Assembly: GCF_949628265.1 (NCBI RefSeq)
Contig: NC_088788.1
Coordinates: 33,280,335 to 33,344,334, forward strand
Length of the DNA: 64,000 bases
Reading direction: 5' to 3'
Source of the DNA: Cloeon dipterum
Lineage: Eukaryota > Arthropoda > Insecta > Ephemeroptera > Baetidae
In this document: positions 50,601 to 59,000 of the stretch, piece after piece
How the letters are laid out: each line of letters starts with the position of its first letter
Position numbering within the stretch: position 1 is the first letter of the stretch
Program-made: the position numbers and the translations under genes
The notes under the pieces: generated by a model
What the model was told of the DNA's origin: nothing
Seen by the model: the letters and a program-made list of their open reading frames with translations, nothing else
Database searches by the model: none

Positions 50601-52534
50601 TTATCGAACACGATTGATAAACTTATTGTGAGCACAACCTGATACCGGAGATGAAGATGTGTTAATGATGTCCACTATCACTAAAAATGCTATCATCTGT
50701 AATAATTAATAAAAGATATTTCCAGAGCGGTTCAGAACAAATATTCTAATTACAGTCACATATACCATCAGTTTGCATTCCATTGCGACGCGGTTTTTGC
50801 TTACAATGTTACCACTGTTTGCTATCTCATGCTGTTCTCCTCGATCTGGAAACAAAGCCGTGTCGAAAAAATAAATGTTCGTTGTTTCCGTTAGTTCGTT
50901 CGTCATTTGCCCACCATTTTTTGTTTATTGGAAAGGGGACACAATGCAGTAGGAATATTTTGGCATTGTTTTAACGTAGTTACGAAATAAAGTTTTATCA
51001 TAATATATTATATCTTTTTGGAAATCATTCTCATTCGATTAGGGCATTTGCATGAAATTTCAAAAAACCAAAATTTCACGTATTCAATTGTAAAATGTTG
51101 TCTTTGACAGTTTGTTGATTTTGACAGTAAAGGGACTTTACTCTTTAAGATATTTTTAGATTCTAGTAATTTTACTGCGTTGAACACGTTTTTGTCGATG
51201 TCGGTGTGAGTCGGCGGCTTCTGCAGTCTAGGATGAAGTGGGTGATTCATGCCATCGTGTCGTAGTCCATTTCTCATTCGACGAACGTTTTGATTAAAAT
51301 AAATCATCAAATGATAGAAAAGCAGCGCTTCAGCATGGTGTTATATCCCATTTCATATTCTTGCAAAAGAATGGTAACTCCTTATTCGATCGACAGTAAT
51401 TATCTGCTTTATTATTTGCATAAGTATGCAGCGCGTTTGCATTGAAATAGTAAGAAAATCGCATTTATAATAAAATGGGGAATATATGGATTCCGCATCA
51501 AAAAAAGACATTTAGTTCAAAAAATAAGAAAATCATATTTTATTGATTTGATGCAGAACAAAACAACTCAGATGATTTGGTGGATATACTTTGTATAAAT
51601 AAAAATTTTCCATTCTAACAAAAGATATTTTTCGTGTAAATATCAATTAAAAGGAAAATCAGAATTTAAAAAAAAACTTTTCTTGGCGGTAAAAACTGGA
51701 ACGGAAAATATACTGAATTACATTGAGCAGCGGAACTGGATTCTTGAATTCGCTAAATTTAACACAACTTTGTAGAAATTGTTTCGGGAAAAATAGTAAT
51801 TATTATTTAAACTTACTAGATTGGTTGAGGGTGCAATACCTTTAACTGTCTATGTGTACTAAAATGGTGCTGGCAGTGAAATAAAAACAACACGTTCATT
51901 TCTGCGCTTTGCTGGATATAATTGGAAAATTGATAGGTTTCTCATATTGGTTTGTATCGATTAAGCTTGTCTTCCCAATAATTAACTCAAACTTTTTATG
52001 AGAATTCCAAAATTTATCTGAATGAGAGTCAATAAGAATGAACGTAATTTTATTATCATAGTTTTCCGTTGATTAATTTAATTCAACTGACATATTAAAT
52101 TTATTCGAATTCAATTTAACAGGTTCAACCTATGCACGGGCAGCCTGGAAGAGACCAAGTCGTTGTGTCTTGCCATCCAGGACAAGGTTGTGTCACCAGG
52201 GATGAAGAATCCGCCGGCCAAGTTCAAGGTGATGGCCCACTCGCTGCTCACTGGCATGCAGTGCACCATTCCGTCGCTCGGCTTTGAGATCAAGATCAAA
52301 ATGATCATGGAGGACCTGCTGGGCCTGCCGTGCGACCTCAAGATGGACTTCAGCTCCAGGCTCACCCTGATGGTGGAGCGGCTCACCTTCTCCACCCTGC
52401 TGAGGACACGCTGGTTGGCCTTCGTTTTCAGGCCCATTTTCAACGGGCTGGTCCGACTGGCGCTCTACATCAGCGCACGCTTCCCGTTCATTGCATATTG
52501 GCGTTACGGAAAGAGAAACATCCATTTCCATTGA
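23609..52534 (+). CDS. DUF2236 (mpaB / rubber-oxygenase-like) protein, 366 aa, with giant introns
   Basis: Five exons join perfectly in phase: 23609-23648, 46670-46871, 47309-47518, 47575-47811 and 52123-52534. The first 13 residues (MSRMQLAAVDKND) come from exon 1; exon 2 adds an Asn-rich linker. The core has the family features PPWFDLEKFQRGQDF, a hydrophobic LSGLVCLLAVPSILRVL segment, LGLMSQFDMIVTQFGFMGF and FWRTVGYLLGIDDRFN. A C-terminal helix (FNGLVRLALYISARFPF) may contact membrane. The family is annotated as ER-bound oxygenase mpaB/B'/Rubber oxygenase catalytic domain; in animals the substrate is not established. Intron 1 is 23,021 bp and contains at least a dozen other genes; intron 4 (4,311 bp) contains an antisense lectin gene. 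An alternative promoter inside intron 1 is possible. Confidence 0.88.
23649..28192. other. First part of DUF2236 intron 1
   Basis: AT-rich intron with no exon that I can support, apart from a foldback element at 26.2 kb. A GC-richer patch at 25130-25590 ends in a good donor (CCACAG then GTGAGA, 25590) and could be an alternative first exon. An open frame at 27700-28056 on the plus strand has protein-like composition but no family features. Confidence 0.4.
26212..26451. repeat. Foldback element with ~85-bp inverted arms
   Basis: The arm at 26213-26302 (containing AAATCGCGCCGCGCGTGCAA) matches the reverse complement of 26367-26450 with few differences, around a spacer of about 65 bp. GC-rich arms in an AT-rich intron argue for an inserted MITE or foldback transposon. 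Both ends are T/A-rich, so the target duplication cannot be fixed by eye. Confidence 0.8.
28193..28506 (-). CDS. Secreted YP-rich peptide precursor, 84 aa
   Basis: Exon 1 (28506-28495) is only 12 nt and codes for MNAK; exon 2 is 28435-28193. The joined start, MNAK then VIIFLALVAVALC, is a signal peptide. An acidic propeptide follows, ending in the dibasic site EKDKR. The mature part is Gly/Leu then Tyr/Pro-rich (YNPYYYPYAGPLPYRAYPYG). On the minus strand a TATA box (TATAAAAG, 28579-28572) stands 32 nt from a TCAGT initiator (28547-28543). The layout recalls insect neuropeptide-like precursors or small cuticular peptides. I cannot tell which from sequence. Six relatives lie in the same intron. 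Confidence 0.85.
29151..29559 (-). CDS. Secreted peptide precursor of the same family, 85 aa
   Basis: Exon 1 (29559-29548, 12 nt) codes for MCRK; exon 2 (29396-29151) begins LTQVFVLVAIVGIAMSAP, a signal peptide. The site GTKQKR precedes a mature part rich in Gly, Pro and hydrophobic residues (NLFALGYPGAYGIPG), less Tyr-rich than its relatives. A TATA box (29627-29621, minus strand) fits. Same architecture as the neighbouring precursors, more divergent sequence. Confidence 0.8.
30174..30452 (+). CDS. Secreted peptide precursor with an RRER site, 73 aa
   Basis: Exon 1 (30174-30185) codes for MNAK; exon 2 is 30243-30452. The signal peptide (VFILFALVAVAWCSP) is followed by MELVRRERS, a basic cleavage site, then a short Val/His/Pro-rich mature part (YTYPVHPVVHRPVVQV). 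The last 25 or so residues are hydrophobic/basic and unlike the rest of the family, so the original stop may have been lost or moved. A Tc1/mariner-type MITE sits 10 nt beyond the stop. TATAAAG at 30100 and TCAGT at 30130 give a normal spacing. Confidence 0.7.
30462..30584. mobile_element. 123-bp MITE flanked by TA
   Basis: Terminal inverted repeats of about 37 bp (TGGGGACCGCCGTGCAGAGT at the left, its complement at the right, two mismatches) enclose about 50 bp. A TA dinucleotide stands on each side (30460-30461 and 30585-30586), as expected for a Tc1/mariner target duplication. No coding capacity. Confidence 0.85.
30587..31509. other. Spacer, no gene recognised
   Basis: AT-rich, with a short CA repeat at about 30640. 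No exon that I can support. Confidence 0.4.
31510..32212 (-). CDS. WWE-domain protein with C-terminal membrane anchor, 191 aa
   Basis: Three exons in phase: 32212-32189 (MTDGVRSR), 32123-31988 and 31925-31510. The WWE domain covers about residues 46-113: it starts at PRWQFERRNK, continues with TWQDFDPNHQV and YDVDFVAGTQTRQN, and ends with VRKIRKFD. The phase-1 intron cuts it eight residues after the first Trp. A Pro/Thr/Ser-rich linker follows, then SIEDFLNMEVTIP and a final hydrophobic helix (LLKFLAFFLLILAILCYF) up to the stop. This is the layout of a tail-anchored protein with the WWE domain in the cytosol. WWE domains bind (iso-)ADP-ribose and occur with PARPs and ubiquitin ligases; here there is no catalytic domain. 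No signal peptide. Confidence 0.85.
32807..33669 (-). CDS. WWE-domain protein with C-terminal membrane anchor, 181 aa
   Basis: Two exons: 33669-33627 (MASKPKWLYEGKKG) and 33309-32807. The WWE domain spans about residues 7-71, with VYYPFEPQTQTYLEDQKQ, ELYDIDLEKMKQTKRSD and VRKIKREL. A Gln/Pro/Met/Ala-rich linker leads to YLSDFMNWNVTTS and a C-terminal helix (NLIITLMTMILACVISS). The DF-[LM]-N-x-x-VT motif before the helix is shared with the gene at 31510, so the two are paralogues. The WWE domain itself is closest to the first WWE of the gene at 35271, which points to gene conversion or recent domain duplication. Confidence 0.86.
34574..34610 (+). promoter_or_regulatory. Core promoter of a YP-rich peptide gene
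   Basis: TATAAAA at 34574-34580 and an arthropod-type initiator TCAGT at 34606-34610, 32 nt apart. The same promoter is repeated almost base for base at 37264-37300 and 41110-41146, in front of the two sister genes. Confidence 0.75.
34641..34975 (+). CDS. Secreted YP-rich peptide precursor, 92 aa (copy 1 of 3)
   Basis: Exon 1 (34641-34652) codes for MNAK and exon 2 is 34709-34975. Signal peptide IVVFLAVVAVAVCSP, acidic propeptide AEETTKDKR with a Lys-Arg cleavage site, then a mature part with repeated Tyr-Pro units (LAYPYGAALHPYSAYPYN) and a hydrophobic end (TILG). The codon usage is strongly C/G-ending compared with neighbours, suggesting high expression. It is followed by the convergent tri-WWE gene at 35271. 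Two near-identical copies lie at 37331 and 41177. Confidence 0.9.
35271..36415 (-). CDS. Tri-WWE-domain protein, 324 aa
   Basis: Four exons in phase: 36415-36370, 36311-35850, 35793-35497 and 35440-35271. Three WWE domains follow each other. The first is about residues 8-73 (PKWFYAGNKD, TWYPFEPRTQAFLE, MKQTKRSDPTRVRKIKRE). The second starts at VWYFEDENG (about 162) with MKQTRLKVMNVIRE. The third starts at KWYYKEKGG (about 260) and ends the protein. Each is cut by a phase-1 intron just after its first strand. Between WWE1 and WWE2 lies a Val/Ala/Pro/Thr-rich linker of about 85 residues. No signal peptide, membrane helix or catalytic domain, so a soluble multivalent ADP-ribose reader is the simplest guess. 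Confidence 0.86.
37331..37704 (+). CDS. Secreted YP-rich peptide precursor, altered C-terminus, 105 aa (copy 2 of 3)
   Basis: Exon 1 (37331-37342) and exon 2 (37399-37704) match copies 1 and 3, with the same promoter, signal peptide and KR site. Near the end, AGCTATACGCG replaces the AGCTACGCG of copy 1: two added bases shift the frame, so the conserved TILG end is replaced by a longer tail running to a later stop (TRLLPPFSARYS onwards). The rest of the mature Tyr-Pro region is intact. It may still be functional. Confidence 0.8.
38292..40541 (-). pseudogene. Decayed copy of the tetra-WWE gene
   Basis: All six exons of the gene at 42391-44611 can be traced in order, but most are damaged. Exon 1 (40541-40503, MSYSGYPSSSQTK) is intact. 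Exon 2 has lost five bases, shifting the frame. Exon 3 has an indel in its GACGTAAAAAAAT run and then stops. Exon 4 diverges after YDINF and meets TAA. The acceptor of exon 5 is changed from AG to AC (at about 38850). Exon 6 has a deletion at its start. Short intact open frames at 38888-39133 and 38292-38504 are remnants of exons 4 and 6. Confidence 0.8.
41177..41509 (+). CDS. Secreted YP-rich peptide precursor, 92 aa (copy 3 of 3)
   Basis: Exon 1 (41177-41188, MNAK) and exon 2 (41243-41509). The protein differs from copy 1 at only a few positions (ANLAYPYAGL for ASLAYPYAGL, and the residues before TILG). TATAAAA at 41110 and TCAGT at 41142 are conserved. The 5' flank is almost identical to that of copy 2 for about 280 bp, far further than to copy 1, consistent with the tandem duplication. 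Confidence 0.9.
   Translation: MNAKVEFYSAPFCNQIHAFKIQIVVFLAVVAVAVCSPAEETTKDKRALVGLAYPGAAVAAPLAYPYGAALHPYSAYPYNTYPYANLAYPYAGLSRLPLINSYATATTILG
42391..44611 (-). CDS. Tetra-WWE-domain protein, 444 aa
   Basis: Six exons in phase: 44611-44573 (MSYSGYPWSSQTK), 44175-44118, 44029-43634, 43346-42981, 42924-42652 and 42593-42391. Four WWE domains start at about residues 25 (WSYTGFSG), 158 (WQWLDNKG), 280 (WYYIDDDG) and 371 (WYYEDAYR). Each has the expected body, for example IDFKQMLQINQRDTSKVRR in WWE1 and INFTNKTQTSR in WWE2. Every domain is interrupted by a phase-1 intron right after its first strand, so exons 3, 4 and 5 are symmetric 1-1 modules. The linker after WWE1 is Lys/Thr/Pro-rich and basic. 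No other domain, signal peptide or membrane segment. The last WWE lies at the very C-terminus. Binding to ADP-ribose is known for the family and inferred here. Confidence 0.88.
44881..45184. other. Spacer, no gene recognised
   Basis: AT-rich DNA with no feature that I can support. Confidence 0.4.
45185..45812 (-). CDS. Secreted YP-rich peptide precursor, 115 aa
   Basis: Exon 1 (45812-45801, 12 nt) codes for MNAK; exon 2 is 45520-45185. Signal peptide VVVFLALVALAAAA, short propeptide MEDGKQQKR with a Lys-Arg site, then a long mature part with Asn-Pro-Tyr repeats (YNAYNPYTSYNPYGLNGLG) and an Ala/Pro-rich second half (ATPAYATPAYASP) ending in YLG. TATAAAA is at 45897-45891 on the minus strand. 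Clear member of the same family; opposite strand to the triplicated copies. Confidence 0.88.
45813..46669. other. End of DUF2236 intron 1
   Basis: Promoter side of the peptide gene, then a GC-richer block at 46020-46420. That block could hold an alternative start site for the DUF2236 gene close to exon 2, but no ATG-exon-donor chain is convincing. Confidence 0.35.
48460..50783 (-). CDS. Mucin-like secreted C-type lectin, nested antisense; frame break in the lectin domain
   Basis: Seven exons: 50783-50766, 50696-50639, 50019-49846, 49695-49624, 49530-49120, 49028-48614 and 48531-48460. The first two give a signal peptide (MECKLMMIAFLVIVDII). Then come a basic stretch with KCCGNTKC, acidic/Thr linkers and a Thr run of about 120 residues (likely O-glycosylated). 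The C-type lectin domain follows: ADSRKECQSKGMDLIIFETE, WIWIGKDNLG, WWAPLQPQAPTVEQCV, GGKWYDLDCQ and YVCES. Splice phases agree up to the lectin exon, but its two halves are in different frames. The switch falls near 48800-48830, where only an impossibly short 23-nt intron would repair it. Either a pseudogene, an assembly error of one base, or a missed exon structure. It lies inside DUF2236 intron 4 on the opposite strand. Confidence 0.65.
49125..49500. repeat. GTT/GTG-rich low-complexity tract (ACN codons on minus strand)
   Basis: Degenerate trinucleotide repeat coding for the poly-Thr mucin part of the lectin gene. The complementary frame is open too (a poly-Val ORF) but is a shadow. Confidence 0.8.
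50784..52122. other. Remainder of DUF2236 intron 4
   Basis: Probable promoter of the lectin gene, then AT-rich sequence. Nothing else that I can support. Confidence 0.4.
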
Positions 52535-53004
52535 TTTCAAATAATCAATATTTTCCTGGGATTGCTCAAGCTAGCTGCCTTTGTGGCGTGGAAACGGGCT
52601 GATTTTAAATGTAAGAACGCCAAATTCGGACTTTCTCAAAGTTGGAGAGGTCCTTGCTTAACAGAGTATTTTATGGTGAGATAGTATTTATATTTTACAT
52701 CAAATCGAGCTTAATTTCATGTGAACTTTAAGGGAAACCGACAGAGTAAAAAGTAGCTGTATTTTTATATTAAAGTTTACAATTAAGACACGAGAGCGTT
52801 TTATTTTACTCATTTAATGGCAGTTTATTGACTTATTTTTATAAATTATTTGCTTCTATTTACACTATTTACACACATATTTCACAAAGATTTGACAAAA
52901 AAGTACAATATTAACAATTTTATATGCGCGCATGTAAACAAGTCACACAATTACGTGGTCTTCATTAAAAATCACTAATGATCGCGCTTCACAATCTATC
53001 GATC
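52535..53004. other. Convergent 3' flanks, DUF2236 / trio
   Basis: 470 bp between two stop codons, AT-rich, holding both 3' UTRs. No gene. Confidence 0.5.
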
Positions 53005-56000
53005 TCACGACGGAGAGAGCATAATTTTGCATCTTTTGCGGCGTTCAACCAACGTTCTCAGTCTATCGCTTTGAATTCTGCATCCTTCTCCATTCTGAAA
53101 AATTAAAAGGGCAGAAATTAGAGCTTAATCAAATTGTTGTTTTCAGATCAGGCTAAATTTGGATCTGATTACAGTTACTTGATAAGATGCCACTTAAAAT
53201 GTTTAGATTCCGTTCGAAGAGCTCTGAAAAGTTGGGTTAGAGTCCAGAAATTCCTCTCATTTGGTAAATTTCAATTATTTCTAATTAAACCGTTAAAATG
53301 TCCTGACATAAATTTGTTCATCATCTGAAGGAAATTTTGGCAATAACAACAACAAATTAAATGAACTATTCAATTCGACCAAACCAGAGGACATTGGAAC
53401 ACCAGTAAAAGTTTTAAAATATCACTTTTTAATTAAAAATATCGACTTAAATCACCTAAAAATGGTGAAAAATGAGCAAAAGATGGCATCATCTCCTTAA
53501 GTTTATTTTGCATTGGACAAGAATAAAAGAAGTTAACAACAAACAAAGAGGCACCAGCACGAATTTATATCTAAGAAATTTTTCTCCATTGCAAGTTCCA
53601 TTTAAAAAAAGTCTTACCTGCAAGAGCCAGGGGTCGCTGAGGCACTGGAGGGCGGTGGCCCTGTTGTGCGTCTCGAGGGTGAGGAGGCGGCCGATCAGGC
53701 TCCTGGCCCGCTCGGAGACGCCGGCCCAGAACTCGTGCGGGTAGCAGAAGTCGACGTTGAGGATGTGCGCTGACGTCTCCTCGGGCGAGTCGTCCAAGAA
53801 GGGCGACACGCCACTGAGAAAGGCGTAGAGCAGCACGCCGACGCTCCACATGTCGCTGGGGAATCCAGCGCCCACCCGGCCACGCTGGATCACCTCTGGA
53901 GACGCGAACTCCACGCTTGACGGCTGCATCTCGCTCGCCAGGCAGTTGCCGTTCGCGAACACCTCGTTGTCGTCGCCGATCACCTGCGCGTCGCCCAGGT
54001 CCACGATTATCAAACGGCCCATACCTGCGTTGTTTGGCTCCACCAGGATGTTTTCAGGCTGAAATTAAATTAATTAATTTTATTTATAATGAATTACAAA
54101 GATGCTTGCGTTTAGGAGAAACATGTGTCATCACAAAATCCTGAATGACATTTTTTTAAGCGTTGATTGGAAGGGAGCATTTAAAATAAACAATACTTTT
54201 AGTTTTATAAAGAGGGAACCCTCACTTTGTTCTGCTCAAGAATGCGTTTGTTTCGTCAAATGTGTTCACAGTTTGTCAATGATTTTTTGCTTGATTTTGA
54301 TTCGCGTCTATCAAATATTGTGCAAAAATATTGAGTTAAATGTCCCTTCTGGTGAAATAAATCGTTAATTTAAAAAAGGAGACAGTGTTCGCTGCTTGAT
54401 TAGTGTTCAAATTAGTGAGACAAATTTTCTCAGTAATTTTAAACGGAAATCTAGGATTTTTTTTGCTTTTTCTATCAAGTAAATGTAAATAGCATTTATT
54501 CATAAATTTTCTGTAAAGCCAACTTTTAACTGAAAATTTCATTGCTAAACGGGTGCATTTTTAAGCTTGAACAGGCAATTTACCTTAATGTCTAAATGTG
54601 CGACTCTGGTCTGCGTGTGAAGATAAACCAGTGCCGACAGGGCTTGGAGCATGTAGTGTCTCACCGAGCCCTCGCAGTAGCTATCCTTCTCACAGACGAA
54701 ACTGAAGAGCTCCGACCCTCTCACCCTTAAAAGCGAAAGAAAAACAATCAGTAAAATCAGCATAAATTCAATCCGCAATCTACTCACTTTTCCATCACAA
54801 TGGCGTCTCTGCCAAGACCGGCGGAGTAAAGGCCGAACGCCTTGGGCAGACTCGGGTGGCCCAGCCGCTTGAGCATTCGGTATTCTGCGACGGTGGCCGC
54901 CTCTGACTGCTTTTCGCGCCACACCAGCTTGGCCACCGCCTCCCTGCTGGTCTTCCTGTCCCTGCAGGCCATCACGACAGCCCGGGATCCGCGCTCGAGT
55001 TCCTCCACGATTTCGTAGTGGTTCTCAAGATCCAGCTGAATAAAATATAAATAATTTTTAAAAATTGTTAATTATTAACAAAGAAATATATTTTACGATT
55101 TTATCTAAAAATTCGAATTGTTTACCAGTGGCGAAGTCGGCGAGGGGCAGCTGGATTGCCGGCTGTTTTTTGAGAAGCTGGGCTTCCTGAATTTGAAGGC
55201 CCACGCCTTGCTCGGTGAGCTGGGAGGCGTGCATCCGTTTTTGTACGAGTGATTGGGCGACAGACTGTTCGGACTAGAGATGGACGAGTGCCTAGGACTC
55301 AACGGCGGGAGGGAACTCTGCGGACGCAGCATATCACATTCGTCGTTGCACTGTGAGCATCATCGATTGGAAAACATCATTAGAGTCATGCAAAAACAAA
55401 ATGTTCAATCGGAAAATTTTTATAGCCAGAAAAATAATTACGAAATAACAACAGCAAAAATTATTAGTTTGGTGTACTATCCTAACAAATTTAAAAGAGA
55501 ATCTTCGTGCCTTTATTTTGACGAACAAAGAAGGAAAGGTCATATTACAATCTGTAAACACTTCCTGGTCTCTTTGACAAGACTTTTGATGATCTATTAA
55601 AAGGTTTTCTATTGCTAGTTTTTATTTTAGGGCTAACCATGCCTGTCTCTCACTTTAGTCCTCCAAAATCTTAATATGACCTTATGAGGCTTCTCTAAAT
55701 TGCCTAAATTGAAGAAACAAATGTTATGAAACTTGAAGATTAAAACAAAAGTTATTCTTTTGGACAAAAAAATACACGCACAGGTTTAATTTTTAAATAA
55801 AAATGAATGGCTCTCATCTGTATGGAAAATTAATTTTAGACGGTTAGCTAATAGTGGAAATATGTATGAAAAAAATTTAATAACACGCTCTCGCTATGTA
55901 CAACAGCTTTTTCGGCCCCGCAGGCCTCACCAGCAGTACTTTACCTCCAAAACAAAATTTATAACCGCAGTATTAGCTGCAGAGAATTCTGACCCAGAAT

Positions 56001-59000
56001 TTGATCGTCGAAAACGTCCGGCAGCAACCCGTTTCTGAGTAAAATAAAAAAGAGGAGACGAGTGACGAATTCTTGCTAACCACGTCACTCACCCTCCCTG
56101 TGATTCAACCTTTCTGTCCATAAAAATTCACCAGCTCAAAAATACAATCCATTTAAGCTAATTTCAAAGAATGAGGAATTCTGTTTTTTTATAACATGAT
56201 AATATATATGGGGGAAAAATTTAAATATATCACGTATTCACAGAGTTTTTAAATTAGCTCAAAGTTATTCCTTGATTCGTCTTCACTCACTATAACTATT
56301 TTGGACTATCTTAAATTTTCAGTAAAATTGCTGTAAAAACTTACAGTTTCTGCTGTTTCACTCCAGCGGCGGGAGTTGGTGTTGGTGGTGAGAGTTTTGA
56401 GGCCGCCGACGAGCGCGTTGAGCCTGGACTTGCTGGAGTCGGCGGGCTTGGTGCTCTGCGGCACCGACTGGAGCCTCGGGAGGCGGCTGACGGGCGCCGG
56501 CCTGCCACTCGACGCCGGCCGGTCCTCCGAGGCGGACCTCGGGGGCATGCCGTGTGGGGGAGAAAAAGAAAATGCAGGGCTAAACAAAAAGCGGGGTCAA
56601 ATAAATGAAAAGTAAGAAGCACGGGGGCACAACCACAACCTGTTGCTTCCGCTACCTATAGGGGGTTGCAAACAAACCAAAACCCAGCCAGCACACATAG
56701 ATAGACCAACAACCAACGAATTACGAGAAGAGATACGCAACGCACACAACGCGCTGACGCCGTTTGCCGATGTCCAAATAGCGCAGCCGCTGCTCCACAC
56801 CACAAGAAATAGATAGAGAGAAAGGAAAGAATCGTTGAAGAAAAACCACAGGCGTAATTTTTTGGACCTTTCATTTTTCAATTTTATTCTATTCAAAGTG
56901 TTTGTTGTTTCTTGTTGCTGTGTCGCGCAATATGTATTTTCATCGTCATAAGTTTTAAATTTTTATATACAAACATACAATTAATTTTATTTACAAGCTT
57001 CCATGTAATCATAGTAATTGTTCTTGGCCTCAAAAAATCACCGTAAATCCAAAATGCTCAAAACAACCGAAAAAGCATGCGTTCTCTCATTATATCAGTT
57101 ATTGTTAAATTGTTTCTTTTTTTAAAACTCTTTCGCGTGTGTAGTGAGGTTTGCTCTTCAATAACGAGTACATCTAGGTTTTGTTTTTTCCTCTGCTCTT
57201 TCATTTTGGTTATTACTCAAACGCCAATCACCACTTGTTATGATCTCATTCACCGCAAGTCTCTGACTGTGTTTGTTTGGATCCACTTACGCATCCTTTG
57301 TCAGTTCTTTCTGGTACGCGATTGGCGACTGAATCGCCTTCAGGAAGTCCTTCTGCGTCTGCAGAATGCCTTTTACGGTCGCCACCCACTCGTCCCTCAG
57401 CGCCGGCGTCGCCCCTTGGCACGTGTAAATCAGGTTGGGCTTCCTCGGGTCCGTTGACTGGATCAAGAACTTGCACTGATCACCGTCTTCACTTCGCTCG
57501 TTCAGAGACATCTTGTTCACCTGGTAATCACCAACACCAAAATCATGAAAAATTTCAAATGTTAGTAATAAAAAACATTTCCAGACTTAAGAACCTGTTT
57601 GATTGATATGTTACATTCAAATCGAGATGAAAAGTACAAAGGATCCGAAATAAAAAATAAATAGAGGCATGGGATTTGAACGACCGATTAAATTAACAGG
57701 ATTTAGCCCTACAAGAAGAGGAAAAAATATATAATTTTCTTACGTGAACAAAAAATATTTTGTGAAATATTTTTTACTTTTTAAATAAAATGCGCTCTTT
57801 AATTAATTAAATAATTTCTAACGAGGAATGTCCGCAAAAATTAGAGATTTGAGACAAAGCGGTTACCTGCACGTGGCCTTTGTAGACGTAGACAGGATTG
57901 GTGAACTGGGTTTTGCGGCCGACAGCCTCGCTGAAAATCATGCTTTGCTCAAACAGGAACACTTGCAGCTCTTTGCCGCGGAAGCCTTGGGCGGCGCTTC
58001 CCTCCATGCAGGCCAGTGGGCCGTGCATCAGCAGCTTGCCCTGCGACGTGATTTTGCCCTGTAACAAGAGTATGCGCTGCATTAGCACCAAAAGCTGTCT
58101 TGAATTTAATCTATTCCAAATTGGTTTATTTTTCTAATTATAACACCATGGAAATCTCTGTTTTGTCGGTGGGGGTGGTCACCTCAAATCCCTGCAGTCT
58201 TCCGACGTCCATCATGTCATTGGCGGCTTTGGGCACGATTTGCATGATGTGGAAGGCGGCCCTCAAGGCGTGCAGCTCTTCATCTGACACGTTCGCCCTC
58301 TCCGAGTACTTGAGAATGTCCTTCAGCATCAGTTGGTATTTCATTATCCTCTGAACTGGTTTGATCAAAAGATCGGCTAACTGTAGCTTATGACCTAATT
58401 TTTGACGTAGCTCCTGGAAATTTAAGCGATGATGAGCGACCGTGTGCACAGCGGCAGCCAAACAGTAGCACTCACCTCAAAGTAGTTTTCTTTTTCTGAC
58501 ACTATAAATTCTGAGACGGGTTTGTTTTGGCAGTACACAACATACATGTGCAGTTTCCTTTCGTATCTCTTAAAAATCAAGCCCAACTCCTCGGGCTTTT
58601 CTTCACAGCGCTCCAGAGCTTTCAAGAAATAGCTACAGAACAGAATTTTAAAATAATAATTAGAGGCCACTCTCGGAAGATTGATCATATTGATTGGTAT
58701 AATGTGGGTCAAAAGAATCTGCGCAACTTTTGACTGCGAATTTTAGACAGAACGAACATTTAGAGCAAAAATAACATCATTTCAGAGGTTCCAAAACATG
58801 TTTGTTTATCAATTGAGATGGCTTTAAAGTCAATTTGTAAAAAATATAGGTTTACAAGGTTCTCATTGCAGTCGAAATGACAGGAGAACACTTTTCATTT
58901 TTAAGTTTTTGTTTCTACAGTTTCTCTTAAAGTTATCTGGAAATATTTTTGTTTCCAGCAACGCAGATTAAAATTAAGGAACCAAGGGTCAGCAGCCTCA

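Noticed and set aside
57661-57710. Possible second tRNA (GGGATTTGAACGA resembles a T arm)
   Set aside because: No acceptor stem or anticodon arm can be folded around it.
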